Shown here one piece after another: positions 6,519 to 15,910 of a stretch of DNA of 23,071 nucleotides. This stretch comes from a virus. Under the pieces are notes generated by a model that was given only the letters and a program-made list of their open reading frames with translations, searched no databases and had not been told where the DNA came from. The position numbers and the translations under genes are program-made. The stretch covers positions 1 through 23,071 of the IMG/VR virus record IMGVR_UViG_3300020159_001113; one strand, given 5' to 3'. Every line of letters begins with the position of its first letter. The first letter of the stretch is position 1.

Positions 6519-9366
6519 TATATTTGAAAAAGAAGACATTTTCGCGGGTATTAGACAATCAGCAGAAGATGCAATTGATACGCTTGGTAATTTCAAAATT
6601 AAACTTAAAGAAACCGCTGACGACCTAAAAAAGACTATCGGAGGTGCTTCAATGGGTGACACTAAAGGCATCAACGAACTAATTGCCGCTACAAATAAAG
6701 CAAACGACGTCAAGGAAAAGACGATTAAAATAGACCAAGAACAAGAACGATTGCGCAAGTTAGCGGCACAAGCGGAAAAAGAAGAAATCCGAGTAAAGAA
6801 AGAAGCGTTAACACTTGCCGAAAAAGAACAACGAGCAAAGGATAAAGAACTCAAACAAGCACAACAACAAGAAAGCATTTACGCGCAACAATCAAAGCGT
6901 TTAACAGAACTTCGACGGGCGTATAAAGATTTAGCATTCCAGAACAAAGAAAACACCGCAGAAGCGCAGAAATTACTATCTGAATTAACAGATTTAGACA
7001 CCAAAATTAAAAAGGTTGATGCAACAGTTGGACAACACCAACGCAACGTAGGTAATTACGAAGGCGCTACGATGTCATTACGTACAGAGTTAAGAAAGTT
7101 AACGCAAGAATTAGCCAACTTAGACGAATCAGATCCGCGATTTAACCAAATGGCGCAACGCGCGGGTGAACTACGCGACAGAATGCAAGACACTCAGGGC
7201 GTAATCAAAGCGACTGCTGGTACTGGACTTGAAAATTTTGCGGGTGCAATGGCTAACGTTGGTCAGGTTGGTATCGCCGCGTTCCAAGGTATCGAGAGCG
7301 CAATGGTATTAATGGGTGTTGAGAACGAGAACCTAATGAAAGCAATGGTTCGACTTCAAGCACTTGCGGGTTTAGCGGATGCAATGCGTACACTCGGCGG
7401 ATTGGGTGATATGATGACACAGATTAAAGCGGGGTTTATTGCTGCGGCTGAAAAACTCGGTGTGTTGGTTGTCGTCAAAGATGCTGACGTTGTGGCAACA
7501 GAAGCGCAAACTGCGGCGTTAACTCAACAAGAAGTAGCAACAAATAAAGTAGATGCGGCAACGGGCAAAATGCAATTAACAATGAAAGCATTACCAGTGG
7601 CATTGATTGCAACGGCAATAATCGCATTGATTGCAAATTTCGATAAGATAGCAGCGTTGTTTGACCGTGTTTCTATGAAAAACAAAGTGTTGAATGAAAC
7701 GATGGGAGCGTATGCGGATGCCGCAAAGAACGTAATCAAAGAAACAACAGAAGTAAAAGCATCTTTTGAGTTAGCCCGTCAGGGTGTAATAAGCAAAGAA
7801 GAGGCTTTGGATAAATACAATACAGTGCTTGGCGATACATTCGGAACGGCAAAGAATCTAAACGAAGCGGAAAAACTATACGCTGAAAAGACTGCCGCAT
7901 ATGTTCAAGCAACATCGTTACGCGCCCAAGCTGATGCCATATTCCAAAAGGTAGCGGAAGAACGAGTAAAAGCGTTAATGGCACACAGAGTAGCATCGAA
8001 AACGGCAAAAATTGAAAGTGACGACTTTTTAAGCATTACCAATGGATTATCTAAAGGATTAAAAGAATCCGGATATAGAGCGAATCAAAACGCTAACGAA
8101 CTTGAAAAGTTGGCAATGTCACTATTAAAAAGCGCTGAAGTATTGGAAAACGAAAATAAGATACGAAGTGAATATGATCAGAAGGTTACAAAGTCATCAG
8201 AAAAGAAAAAGAAAGCGGCAAAGCAAGAGAAAATCGATTTAGATATAATTGTAGCGGCATTTAGAAAAGCAACTCAAGCGCGACTTGAATTGTTGAATGT
8301 CGAAAGAAAAGCACTTGATCCAAAAGAAGTTGAAAAAATGATGATATTGGATGAAGAACGCGCGGTACAAATTGCAGACCTTGCAGTAATAGAGGCAGAA
8401 ATTGCTTTAAAAAGAGCGCAAAATACTGGCAATACAAAGCAAATTCAAGCGGCTGAAAAAGCTTTATTTGATGCCCGTAAAAAACAAATCGAAGAACAAT
8501 TAAAACTTCAACTTGCTCAAACAGACGATGTAAATGAGCAAGAAAGATTGCGTAAAGAAGCGCAGTTAAAAATAATGAACCTACAAAAAGAGGAAACAAA
8601 AGACCTACAAAAACAAGCCGAAATAAGGAATTCTTGGGCGAAATACACTGCGGACTATTTTATCGAACAATCGAACAGAAAGATTGCACAGATTGATAAA
8701 GAGATTGCAGCAGCAGAGAACCAACAAAACATATTGCAAGAACTTGCCGCCAATGGAAATATAAACGCTAAAGAATCACTTGCTGAACAACAGAAAATAA
8801 TAGACCAAGCTAATCGTCGTAAAGAGCAAGAGCAACGCAGACAACAAATGATTGAATTGATTAGCGGAGTTTATCAAACATACAACAGTAAAGTTGCCGA
8901 AGGAGCAGAACATCCACTTATGGAAACGATACGCGACACGGTTATGCTTCAACAGTTCGCCAATACTTTGCTTGGTCAGATGCCTGCGTTCTTGGAAGGT
9001 ACAGAGGACACCGGTACGAATGGTTACGGCGTAGACGGTAAAGGCGGGTTTCACGCAATACTTCACCCAAATGAACGCGTTGTGCCTAAGTCATTAAATG
9101 AGCAAATCGGTTCGATGTCTAATGAACAATTAGCGCGACTTGCCCAGGAATATCAAAACGGTAAATTGATTCGCGGAAGTCAAGCGGGTTCATCTATGGA
9201 GTTGGCGGTCTTGGTTAACGAAATGAAAGACCTGAAAGAAACGATTCGACAAAAACCCGAAACCAATATTGAACTTGGAGAGATTACTTCGTCAGTAATG
9301 GAAATAGTCAAGTCTACAAAACAAGGGAATACGTTAAAAACTAACCGTTATAAAATAAGAAAATGA
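6493..9366 (+). CDS. Tail tape measure protein
   Basis: This 957-aa protein is the largest in the window and follows the chaperone-slot genes. It starts with helical, Lys/Glu/Gln-rich coiled coil (about residues 50-230). Then come hydrophobic Ala/Gly/Met-rich segments at about 245-340 and a strong membrane-type helix at about 364-390 (MKALPVALIATAIIALIANF). Long coiled coil covers 560-800. The C-terminal region contains Gly-rich loops and GGFHAILHPNERVVPKSLNE (about 851-870), a motif typical of tape measure C-termini. The protein sets tail length and is released during DNA entry. At roughly 1.5 angstrom per residue it would specify a tail near 140 nm. The final codons overlap the next gene by 4 bases (ATGA). 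Confidence 0.92.
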   Translation: MAKQIKASDIFEKEDIFAGIRQSAEDAIDTLGNFKIKLKETADDLKKTIGGASMGDTKGINELIAATNKANDVKEKTIKIDQEQERLRKLAAQAEKEEIRVKKEALTLAEKEQRAKDKELKQAQQQESIYAQQSKRLTELRRAYKDLAFQNKENTAEAQKLLSELTDLDTKIKKVDATVGQHQRNVGNYEGATMSLRTELRKLTQELANLDESDPRFNQMAQRAGELRDRMQDTQGVIKATAGTGLENFAGAMANVGQVGIAAFQGIESAMVLMGVENENLMKAMVRLQALAGLADAMRTLGGLGDMMTQIKAGFIAAAEKLGVLVVVKDADVVATEAQTAALTQQEVATNKVDAATGKMQLTMKALPVALIATAIIALIANFDKIAALFDRVSMKNKVLNETMGAYADAAKNVIKETTEVKASFELARQGVISKEEALDKYNTVLGDTFGTAKNLNEAEKLYAEKTAAYVQATSLRAQADAIFQKVAEERVKALMAHRVASKTAKIESDDFLSITNGLSKGLKESGYRANQNANELEKLAMSLLKSAEVLENENKIRSEYDQKVTKSSEKKKKAAKQEKIDLDIIVAAFRKATQARLELLNVERKALDPKEVEKMMILDEERAVQIADLAVIEAEIALKRAQNTGNTKQIQAAEKALFDARKKQIEEQLKLQLAQTDDVNEQERLRKEAQLKIMNLQKEETKDLQKQAEIRNSWAKYTADYFIEQSNRKIAQIDKEIAAAENQQNILQELAANGNINAKESLAEQQKIIDQANRRKEQEQRRQQMIELISGVYQTYNSKVAEGAEHPLMETIRDTVMLQQFANTLLGQMPAFLEGTEDTGTNGYGVDGKGGFHAILHPNERVVPKSLNEQIGSMSNEQLARLAQEYQNGKLIRGSQAGSSMELAVLVNEMKDLKETIRQKPETNIELGEITSSVMEIVKSTKQGNTLKTNRYKIRK

Positions 9367-11084
9367 AGCACATATTAAACGGTGTAACTATTTCACCACG
9401 TAACGCGGATTCGATTGGGTTAGTTAGTGATTTTACGGGCAATCCTGACGTACTTTCGTTAAACATAGACACGTTAATACTTACGCGTGAAGGTTATGAC
9501 GTAGTAAAGCAACACATTGCATCGGTTGGACTGTTTGAAGGTATCCCATATACTTGCGTTTTAAGCCCCAATACAAGCATTGAGTACTACGTAGACCTGA
9601 CCGATCCTTCAAACACGTTTACAACGCACGATTGCGAGGTTAAAATCAAGCGTAGAAAGTCTTTGGATTCCTTTTTTGACAATGCCAACGGTACGACGTT
9701 TGAATTGATGCGTAAAAAGAACATCCAATTCAGTTCTTTTCCGGTTCCTTACATAATTGTAAAGGACAATCAAATAGAGTTGGCAATTTCTTTAGGTATT
9801 TCGTTATTCGTAATGACAAAAGAGTTGATTCAATCAATTCAAGCGCTCTCAACTACTATATCTGATGGGGTTCAAGGTAGCACACCAAACACGGGTGTAC
9901 CACCATCATTCCCAACTGGTGCGTTAATTGCCTACATTCTTAAAATATTGGCGCAAGTTGTCTACGTTGCTGCTATTTTAGTGGCAGTTGTTGACCTGAC
10001 AACACAGTTATTTGCGTTGATATTCCCGCCGGTTCGTTATTTAGGCGGTATCAAGATACAAGAATTGATGAAAAAAGGATGTCAATACTTGGGTTATGAT
10101 TTCGAATCTACGCTTTTGGATCAATATCCGAACTATACAATCCTTCCAGTGCCACTTATTCCCAACAGAAAGTCGATATTCGAGTTCTTACCGTCAGAAT
10201 TAAACCAACCATTCAATAAAGGCATACCTTCAGCGAGTGATTCGGTTAGTACGTTAGGTTCATTATTTACTGCGTGTGAGCAAATGTTCAACGCGCGTAC
10301 GAGAGTTATTAATGGAGTGGTTAGATTTGAACGAAGGGATTACGGACAAAACCAAGTCAATTTACAAATCAACCCCGCGTTAGTATTGCAAACAGACCGT
10401 GACGACCAATTCAGTTACAACACAGATGATATTTGGAAACGTTACTACATACATTACCAAATTGATCCGAGCGATTCTCACACGTTAGATAAGATATACG
10501 ATTATCACCAATGCGAATTTAGTACAGAACCGACTTCATTTACTAATTGGGATTTAGTTTCTATTAAAGGACTGAACGATGTTTCAATTCCGTTTTCTTT
10601 AGGTCAGCGCAAAAGTTCTTTGAATTGGTTGGAGAAACAAGCTAAAAGTTTTTTTGAAGTAGTTGACGGTTTAACAAGTGCATTTGGAGGTAGCACTAAT
10701 TTCGCGGCACAGATTCAAAATAGAATAGGCGTATTAACTATCTCGCAGAACTTCTTTACATCAACAAAACTACTCTATACAGTCGGCGGTAAACAACAAC
10801 AAGACTTTATGAACTACGTTAGCGCGTTGTCCCTATGGAATAAATTCCACTACATCGAACAAATACAATTGAATGACTTTCAAATCAAAACAGATGCGCG
10901 ACTTCGCTTAACAAACGAACAATTCGTATCTTTGTTGGATAATAACTACGCAGAAATTGAAGGCGAGACGTGTGAGATACTTCGGATGGAGTGGATAGAC
11001 GAAAAAAGTCAGGCATTAATAACCTACAAAAAGCCGAACGATTATGCGAATGGTAGGGTGTACACATTAACAATTAACGACTAA
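9363..11084 (+). CDS. Distal tail / baseplate protein with hydrophobic central segment
   Basis: This 573-aa protein comes directly after the tape measure (ATGA overlap), where distal tail and hub proteins lie in siphophages. The first ~130 residues are beta-rich (LSLNIDTLILTREGYDVV, IEYYVDLTDPSNTF). Two hydrophobic stretches follow, at about 138-155 and, more strongly, 187-222 (ALIAYILKILAQVVYVAAIL then VVDLTTQLFALIFPP). The rest is mixed alpha/beta with many aromatics and ends in CEILRMEWIDEKSQALITYK. Membrane-type helices are unusual in a baseplate hub and may act at the host envelope during DNA delivery. I recognise the type from Bacteroidetes phages but not a named domain. Confidence 0.6.
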   Translation: MKHILNGVTISPRNADSIGLVSDFTGNPDVLSLNIDTLILTREGYDVVKQHIASVGLFEGIPYTCVLSPNTSIEYYVDLTDPSNTFTTHDCEVKIKRRKSLDSFFDNANGTTFELMRKKNIQFSSFPVPYIIVKDNQIELAISLGISLFVMTKELIQSIQALSTTISDGVQGSTPNTGVPPSFPTGALIAYILKILAQVVYVAAILVAVVDLTTQLFALIFPPVRYLGGIKIQELMKKGCQYLGYDFESTLLDQYPNYTILPVPLIPNRKSIFEFLPSELNQPFNKGIPSASDSVSTLGSLFTACEQMFNARTRVINGVVRFERRDYGQNQVNLQINPALVLQTDRDDQFSYNTDDIWKRYYIHYQIDPSDSHTLDKIYDYHQCEFSTEPTSFTNWDLVSIKGLNDVSIPFSLGQRKSSLNWLEKQAKSFFEVVDGLTSAFGGSTNFAAQIQNRIGVLTISQNFFTSTKLLYTVGGKQQQDFMNYVSALSLWNKFHYIEQIQLNDFQIKTDARLRLTNEQFVSLLDNNYAEIEGETCEILRMEWIDEKSQALITYKKPNDYANGRVYTLTIND

Positions 11085-11302
11085 TGATTGACGTACAAGA
11101 ATTAACCAAGCAAATAAACGACTCAATGAATAAGTTGATGCAGATTAACGACCAGTTGATTAACAACTTACCCGTTGAGCAAATGGAAAAATTAGCGCCA
11201 ATTCAAGCCGACATTCACCAAATTTTGAGGTTAGCCAAGAAAGGCGATATAAATAAGATTAACGAAATTAAAGAAAAATATGCCGATCCAAATTCAATAT
11301 AA
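11084..11302 (+). CDS. Small helical protein between tail genes, unknown function
   Basis: This 72-aa, all-helical, coiled-coil-like protein (LTKQINDSMNKLMQINDQLI, then PIQADIHQILRLAKKGD) overlaps the previous gene by one base and the next by 23 bases. Its place inside the tail cluster suggests a tail assembly factor or minor component. No domain is recognised. The N-terminal half shows hydrophobic residues every three to four positions, compatible with a homo-oligomeric bundle. Confidence 0.65.
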   Translation: MIDVQELTKQINDSMNKLMQINDQLINNLPVEQMEKLAPIQADIHQILRLAKKGDINKINEIKEKYADPNSI

Positions 11303-13550
11303 AAACTACACGGACATTTTCGGCAACACGTTGGGTTATTACCAAGCGAATGCGGGTGATAAAATGACGATGGAAATGGAAATCCAATCCGTAATTAGGA
11401 TTACTTCTTTAGATTCGCCGCTTCAATTAAATATGTCGGTCAGTCCTTACGAAATTACTTCGCCGTCCGTTAGTTGGATTGAGGAGGGTTTTCGATTAGG
11501 CGATTATTTGGCAATTGCTATATACGACCAATTCGCGACAAGTCCGTTGATTGCTTATAACGCTAACGTTGTTTATATTGATGATCAGGTTCTTGGCGTT
11601 GATAACATAGGCGGTTGGTACAACGTATCTAATCAGCAAATAGTACGCGTACAAGTATTAAATAGAGACCGTGACACCTTAGAAATACTATCGAATCACG
11701 TTTTAAATAGTACGGCTGGAACTGAATTTTCGTTAATTGATGGCGAGGTTACACGGTTAAAGTTCTCGAACATAAACACGATGTCAATAGGCGCTACGCT
11801 TACTGGCGTTCAAACTGGTTTACCAAGTGGGCAATTCGAAACAAGCGCAACACTTGAAAGGTTAGCCAACCCAACGGGTGGAGAACGCGCATATTTGCTA
11901 ACAATGGATTTAATCCAGTCAGGAGTTTATGACGATAATTGGTTCTTTGCTTCTAACTGTTTAAAGCATTTCATTAAGTTTGAGTGGGCATCCTTAGCCA
12001 ATGAACCATTTGGAAAAACGGTCAGAATATTCAACGAAGCTGGTAACACGGGTTGGTTCGACGAAGCGTATAACACTTCCGTAATTGATGCTACACTTGT
12101 TCAGGGAATAACATTCTTGGATTACCAATACCCAACGACGGGGCAGTTTGTAGTTGATTCGGCATCAACTGATTTTGGGTTTGGTTCGTGTTATATTTCA
12201 ATAGACGACACTTATTACAAGAACAGACCATATAACCAAAACGAAATAACCATTGCGATACCTTCAACTGACTTCACAGTAGGCACTCCGGTAACGTCAG
12301 CAATGAACGAATTCGGCGCCGCTTACGACTTTGAAATCACGAACATAACAACAGTTGGAACCATTCATACTGTTGATTTTACGTTCACTCCAAACACTGC
12401 AATGGGCAATTGGTTCGATATGTTGGAGTTAGGCAACAGACAATTTTACATTTGGGCGAAATGGGGTAACGTTAACTTGCTTGTATTTAGCGGACAGATG
12501 GAAACACAACCCCCAATTGGAGGTTTTTTAGTCCCTGAAGAAGCGCAATTCTTTGACCATTCAGAACAGTTAGTTGATCCAGTTACAACAATCGCGGGTT
12601 TTGCGGGTAATATTGAAGATGATGTTGCTTTTGCGGGTACTTTTTTACTTGACAACGACGTTGTTTACGAGTCAATGACGGCACGTATAGAAGCATTCAA
12701 CACCACAACGTTAGAAAAGTTCACATTGAACAGTGTATTTTTTGACTTTACAAGCGTACCATACAGTGGCGGGCAACATCTTTTGAACTTAACTATTCCC
12801 GTACAGACACAACTACCTACAACGTCTGTTAAAAGAGATGCAAGTTTGTTCTTATATCCTTCCATAAACACGGGCAGTCAATACGGAATCAATTTGTATT
12901 TTCCTTTCTTGTATCGTTGGGAATATTGGTTAGCGCAATCTAACGCGGATGCTGATTTTTACCCCAACCTACAAACTAAAAATTGGTATCCTTACGACTC
13001 AACTGGTGATTGGACGGTACGACTTCACGTTGAACTAATAAAAGACGGACTTGCCTACATATTTGACGATCCGGTAACTATCAAAAATTACGATTCAGAT
13101 CCAACAATAGACCAAACAATTGAGATTTACAGAGTCAATCCTAACCAATTGGTTAACGTAATTATTGAAGGCGAAATGCACAGAATAGTTGCAAAACATA
13201 CATTAAACGATGGAACGGCTTGGAATCCAAATGATGTTTGGGGAATGATTACGGTTGAACCAACAGAATCATCACCGCGTTACATTGTGTCAACGGTTGT
13301 TCCTTACGACTACAACCCATCGAATCCGTTAGAGCCGATTTCGGGAACGTTAGTTAATATCACTTATCCAACACCTGACGTTGCCGTGATGGAATGTTAT
13401 TTCAATGCCAATATGTTAGACTTATCTAACGGTGTTAAATTCACAACTAAAATCAAAGGTTGCGCTGGAACGGAGTATTTAAGTCAAAAAATAACTACTA
13501 CATTAATAGATAAAGAAACCACTTTTGGTGAAAATAAATCAATAGCATAA
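11280..13550 (+). CDS. Large beta-rich tail/baseplate protein
   Basis: This 756-aa protein is almost wholly beta-strand and loop (for example QLNMSVSPYEITSPSVSW, YDFEITNITTVGTIHTVDFT). It has frequent Asn, Thr and aromatic residues, no signal peptide and no membrane segment. The composition and position after the hub-like gene point to a minor tail, baseplate or fibre-attachment protein. Segments resembling repeated beta-sandwich domains occur around residues 300-450 and 480-620. The start at 11280 lies inside the end of the preceding small gene, and the stop is 2 bases before the next ATG. No enzymatic motif is visible. Confidence 0.65.
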   Translation: MPIQIQYKNYTDIFGNTLGYYQANAGDKMTMEMEIQSVIRITSLDSPLQLNMSVSPYEITSPSVSWIEEGFRLGDYLAIAIYDQFATSPLIAYNANVVYIDDQVLGVDNIGGWYNVSNQQIVRVQVLNRDRDTLEILSNHVLNSTAGTEFSLIDGEVTRLKFSNINTMSIGATLTGVQTGLPSGQFETSATLERLANPTGGERAYLLTMDLIQSGVYDDNWFFASNCLKHFIKFEWASLANEPFGKTVRIFNEAGNTGWFDEAYNTSVIDATLVQGITFLDYQYPTTGQFVVDSASTDFGFGSCYISIDDTYYKNRPYNQNEITIAIPSTDFTVGTPVTSAMNEFGAAYDFEITNITTVGTIHTVDFTFTPNTAMGNWFDMLELGNRQFYIWAKWGNVNLLVFSGQMETQPPIGGFLVPEEAQFFDHSEQLVDPVTTIAGFAGNIEDDVAFAGTFLLDNDVVYESMTARIEAFNTTTLEKFTLNSVFFDFTSVPYSGGQHLLNLTIPVQTQLPTTSVKRDASLFLYPSINTGSQYGINLYFPFLYRWEYWLAQSNADADFYPNLQTKNWYPYDSTGDWTVRLHVELIKDGLAYIFDDPVTIKNYDSDPTIDQTIEIYRVNPNQLVNVIIEGEMHRIVAKHTLNDGTAWNPNDVWGMITVEPTESSPRYIVSTVVPYDYNPSNPLEPISGTLVNITYPTPDVAVMECYFNANMLDLSNGVKFTTKIKGCAGTEYLSQKITTTLIDKETTFGENKSIA

Positions 13551-13552
13551 TT

Positions 13553-14197
13553 ATGGGAATACAAATCAATCAATATCCGCTACAAGCCACAGACGTAAAT
13601 AACGAAGATTTTTACGATGTTGACCAATGGAACGGCTCAGATTACGAGAGTAAAAAGATTAGCGGAGCGACGTTAAAGAACATTATCACGGGCGGACTAT
13701 TCGCGCAGACGGGTAATTCAACACCAGTAACCGCAACAACGGCAACGCAAACATTAATCGATGGCGGGGTTGGTAGTTTAACTGTACCGGCAAACGGTTT
13801 CAAAGTAGGTGATTCCTTCCGTGTTGATATGGGCGGTGTTATGTCAGCAAAGAACAACGATACCTTGCGAATAGGTTTAATGAGTGGAGCGGTTGACCTT
13901 TCACAGTCGGCGTTAATGGTGATGCCAGGAATAACCAATCAAGTTTGGCATATGTCCGTGAATTTCACAGTTCGCGCAATTGGTGCTGCGGGTACTGCTG
14001 AACTTGTCACGTTGGCACAATTCCACATTCTTAAACTTGCTTCAGGAACTCAAGAAGGTTTCGCTTGGAATACCGTTAACAATACAACCTTTGACACTAC
14101 AACAATGAACACTTTAGACATCGTTGGTAAATGGTCGTCAAATAGTGCGTTAAATTCAATTTACAGCGACATTTTTGTGCTAAATAAAATCTATTAA
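13553..14197 (+). CDS. Putative tail fibre / receptor-binding-associated protein
   Basis: This 214-aa protein has an N-terminal attachment-like region (MGIQINQYPLQATDVNNEDF, then YDVDQWNGSDYESKKISGAT). This type of opening is common in phage fibre proteins and resembles a short trimer-forming adaptor. Residues from about 50 onward form a beta domain rich in Thr, Ala, Gly and Asn (TGNSTPVTATTATQTLIDGG, then LTVPANGFKVGDSFRVDMGG) like the head domain of small trimeric fibres. The spacing of 2 bases from the preceding stop and 1 base to the next start indicates co-translation. Receptor binding is inferred from the fold type and position. Confidence 0.6.
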   Translation: MGIQINQYPLQATDVNNEDFYDVDQWNGSDYESKKISGATLKNIITGGLFAQTGNSTPVTATTATQTLIDGGVGSLTVPANGFKVGDSFRVDMGGVMSAKNNDTLRIGLMSGAVDLSQSALMVMPGITNQVWHMSVNFTVRAIGAAGTAELVTLAQFHILKLASGTQEGFAWNTVNNTTFDTTTMNTLDIVGKWSSNSALNSIYSDIFVLNKIY

Positions 14198-14198
14198 T

Positions 14199-15635
14199 AT
14201 GTGCGATTGCCTATTAGTTACCTTTCAAGTTGCAGACGAAACAACTACACAAAGCATTGAAGCGAATGTAAGTGGTACATACGGAGGTTTGAACGTTTAC
14301 CAATTTGTTTGGAACGAAGTAACCTATACCATTTGGAATGATGGAAGTTGGGAAGTAACAACCGACGGTGTAGAGGGTGTAAACTTGGTTACGTTTTGGG
14401 AAAATGGAGATCCTTGCCCGACCGCATCAATGCCAACTTGGACTGATCAAGGTTATTTTTCTACATTCACAACGGCACCGTGTACATTTGGATGTAATTG
14501 CGTAAAGGTTGAATGGACAATAGGCGAGACAACGCAATATTTTAACGCGGAACAAGCGGGAATATACGACGGGTTTTACTTTTATCAGTTTGTCTATTTG
14601 GCGGAAACGTACACTATTTACTACTCATCAATAGATTCGTGTTGGTATTTTGTTAAAGGTGAAGAAGGTACAACACTTGATATTATCGCACAGTTGTTTT
14701 TAGATTCAGATTGCCCAATCGCACCAGTTTGGGACGTGTTCGGCGACTACACAGTTGTGACTCGTTCGTGTGGATGTGATAAACGCGAAGATCGTATTTA
14801 CCGCGAGGTTGGTTCGATTAAATTACCTGAAGTATTCATTGAACAAAACAGAGGGTTGAAAGATTGCTGCTGCAAATATTACGTTCTTGCATCGGCTGAA
14901 AATGACGGTTGGAAAAACGACGTTACTTCTGCGTGGGTTAAGTTGAGCGGACTCAGTGATAGTTACTCATTCAAACTATATAAAGATGGGCAACCAACTG
15001 TATACGGATGTCCTGAATACACTTTTATAAACGAACCATATGCGTATTACACAACCATAGAATGGGCAGATGTTTTAGCAAGTGACGGTATTGGATGTTA
15101 TGCTTTAGTAGTTGAATTTGAAATATCCGGAATTACCGGACAGTTCACCTGGGGTAAATATGATCTAAAAGAATACAGTATTCAGAACGCTTTAAAAACG
15201 GCAAGAATTAAAGCAATATTCAACGGTTACCAACAAACAGACGGTATAGACTTTACCGCATCGAATGTAGTTAGTACTCACAGATTCTTTGGATTCATAG
15301 GAAACCGTCAACCGAACTCCGAAATAGACAATATTATTTACGAGAACCGCGAAATGAAGCGCGTAATTAGAGAGAATCTAAACGATTACGAAATAATAAC
15401 AGAACCTTCTGATGAGTGTATAATCAAACCAATGATTGATTTGTATTTACTTTCTGAAAATCAACTGTACATTTCAGATTACAACGCGCATAACCACAGT
15501 TACAGATACTTTGATGTTCCGGTAATCGTTGCAGAGTCGCCAAGCATCGAATACAAAGACTATTCACGCAAGGCAACGTTGACGTGTAAGGTAAGCGACA
15601 AATTCAAAACCAACAGAACCTACTACAATGGATAA
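14199..15635 (+). CDS. Cys-rich tail protein with duplicated N-terminal ~93-residue domain
   Basis: This 478-aa protein starts MCDCLLVTFQ. Residues 2-95 and 99-193 are two copies of one domain: CDC...GTYGGLNVYQFVWNEVTYTI...DPCP...WTDQGYFSTF and CNC...GIYDGFYFYQFVYLAETYTI...DCPI...WDVFGDYTVV. The pattern of CxC, YQFV, TYTI, D-CP and W..G.Y is shared. Each copy has Cys pairs, and the second is followed by SCGCD and DCCCKY. The C-terminal half (200-478) is a different beta-rich part with charged segments (IIYENREMKRVIRENLNDYE). The domain type suggests an exposed adhesive or carbohydrate-contacting module in the fibre cluster. I do not recognise the family. Confidence 0.6.
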   Translation: MCDCLLVTFQVADETTTQSIEANVSGTYGGLNVYQFVWNEVTYTIWNDGSWEVTTDGVEGVNLVTFWENGDPCPTASMPTWTDQGYFSTFTTAPCTFGCNCVKVEWTIGETTQYFNAEQAGIYDGFYFYQFVYLAETYTIYYSSIDSCWYFVKGEEGTTLDIIAQLFLDSDCPIAPVWDVFGDYTVVTRSCGCDKREDRIYREVGSIKLPEVFIEQNRGLKDCCCKYYVLASAENDGWKNDVTSAWVKLSGLSDSYSFKLYKDGQPTVYGCPEYTFINEPYAYYTTIEWADVLASDGIGCYALVVEFEISGITGQFTWGKYDLKEYSIQNALKTARIKAIFNGYQQTDGIDFTASNVVSTHRFFGFIGNRQPNSEIDNIIYENREMKRVIRENLNDYEIITEPSDECIIKPMIDLYLLSENQLYISDYNAHNHSYRYFDVPVIVAESPSIEYKDYSRKATLTCKVSDKFKTNRTYYNG

Positions 15636-15885
15636 GATATACGCAAAAGGGAATTATTTAGTAATTGAGCAAGGGGGAATTAGTTTTTTCTTTGCTCAAA
15701 ATACTTCCATTTTTTACATCAGTGGAACGGATATAATAATAAGCACAATTACATCTTTAAATTCTGGTCGTAACGTAGTAATTCAAGCGCGTAATATCAG
15801 CAGTTTTTACGACGAAAAGGGAACTGTTCCATACAACTACACGACACTCATTGAATTATTGACTACATATACGTCAAAATTTTAG
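15628..15885 (+). CDS. Small protein paralogous to the N-terminal domain of the next gene
   Basis: This 85-aa protein (MDKIYAKGNYLVIEQGGISF...) aligns end to end with residues 4-83 of the following protein. IYAKGNYLVIEQ matches VYTSDNYIIVEE, the next aromatic/Gly strand in both proteins is followed by similar strands, and YNYTTLIELLTTYTSKF matches YTEESFKTFLRQNTGF. It is therefore a stand-alone copy of an adaptor module that in the next gene is fused to a lectin-like tip. It overlaps the previous gene by 8 bases and ends 25 bases before the next start. A promoter-like box begins at the last base of its TAG stop-codon region. It probably sits at the fibre attachment site. Confidence 0.65.
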   Translation: MDKIYAKGNYLVIEQGGISFFFAQNTSIFYISGTDIIISTITSLNSGRNVVIQARNISSFYDEKGTVPYNYTTLIELLTTYTSKF

Positions 15886-15893
15886 TAATTTTG
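15886..15893 (+). promoter_or_regulatory. Bacteroidetes -7 box (TAATTTTG) upstream of the fibre-tip gene
   Basis: TAATTTTG matches TAnnTTTG exactly and is the same octamer as at 5619-5626. A TTG at 15859-15861 (within TTGAC) lies 24 bases upstream, slightly beyond the usual spacing. The box ends 17 bases before the ATG at 15911, leaving room for a short leader. Confidence 0.5.
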
Positions 15894-15910
15894 ATTAAAT
15901 TTTAAGCAAA

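Noticed and set aside
12509-12529. Hairpin ACCCCC-AATT-GGAGGT followed by six T
   Set aside because: It resembles a small terminator but has a C-A mismatch and lies in the middle of a 756-codon gene that continues intact through it.
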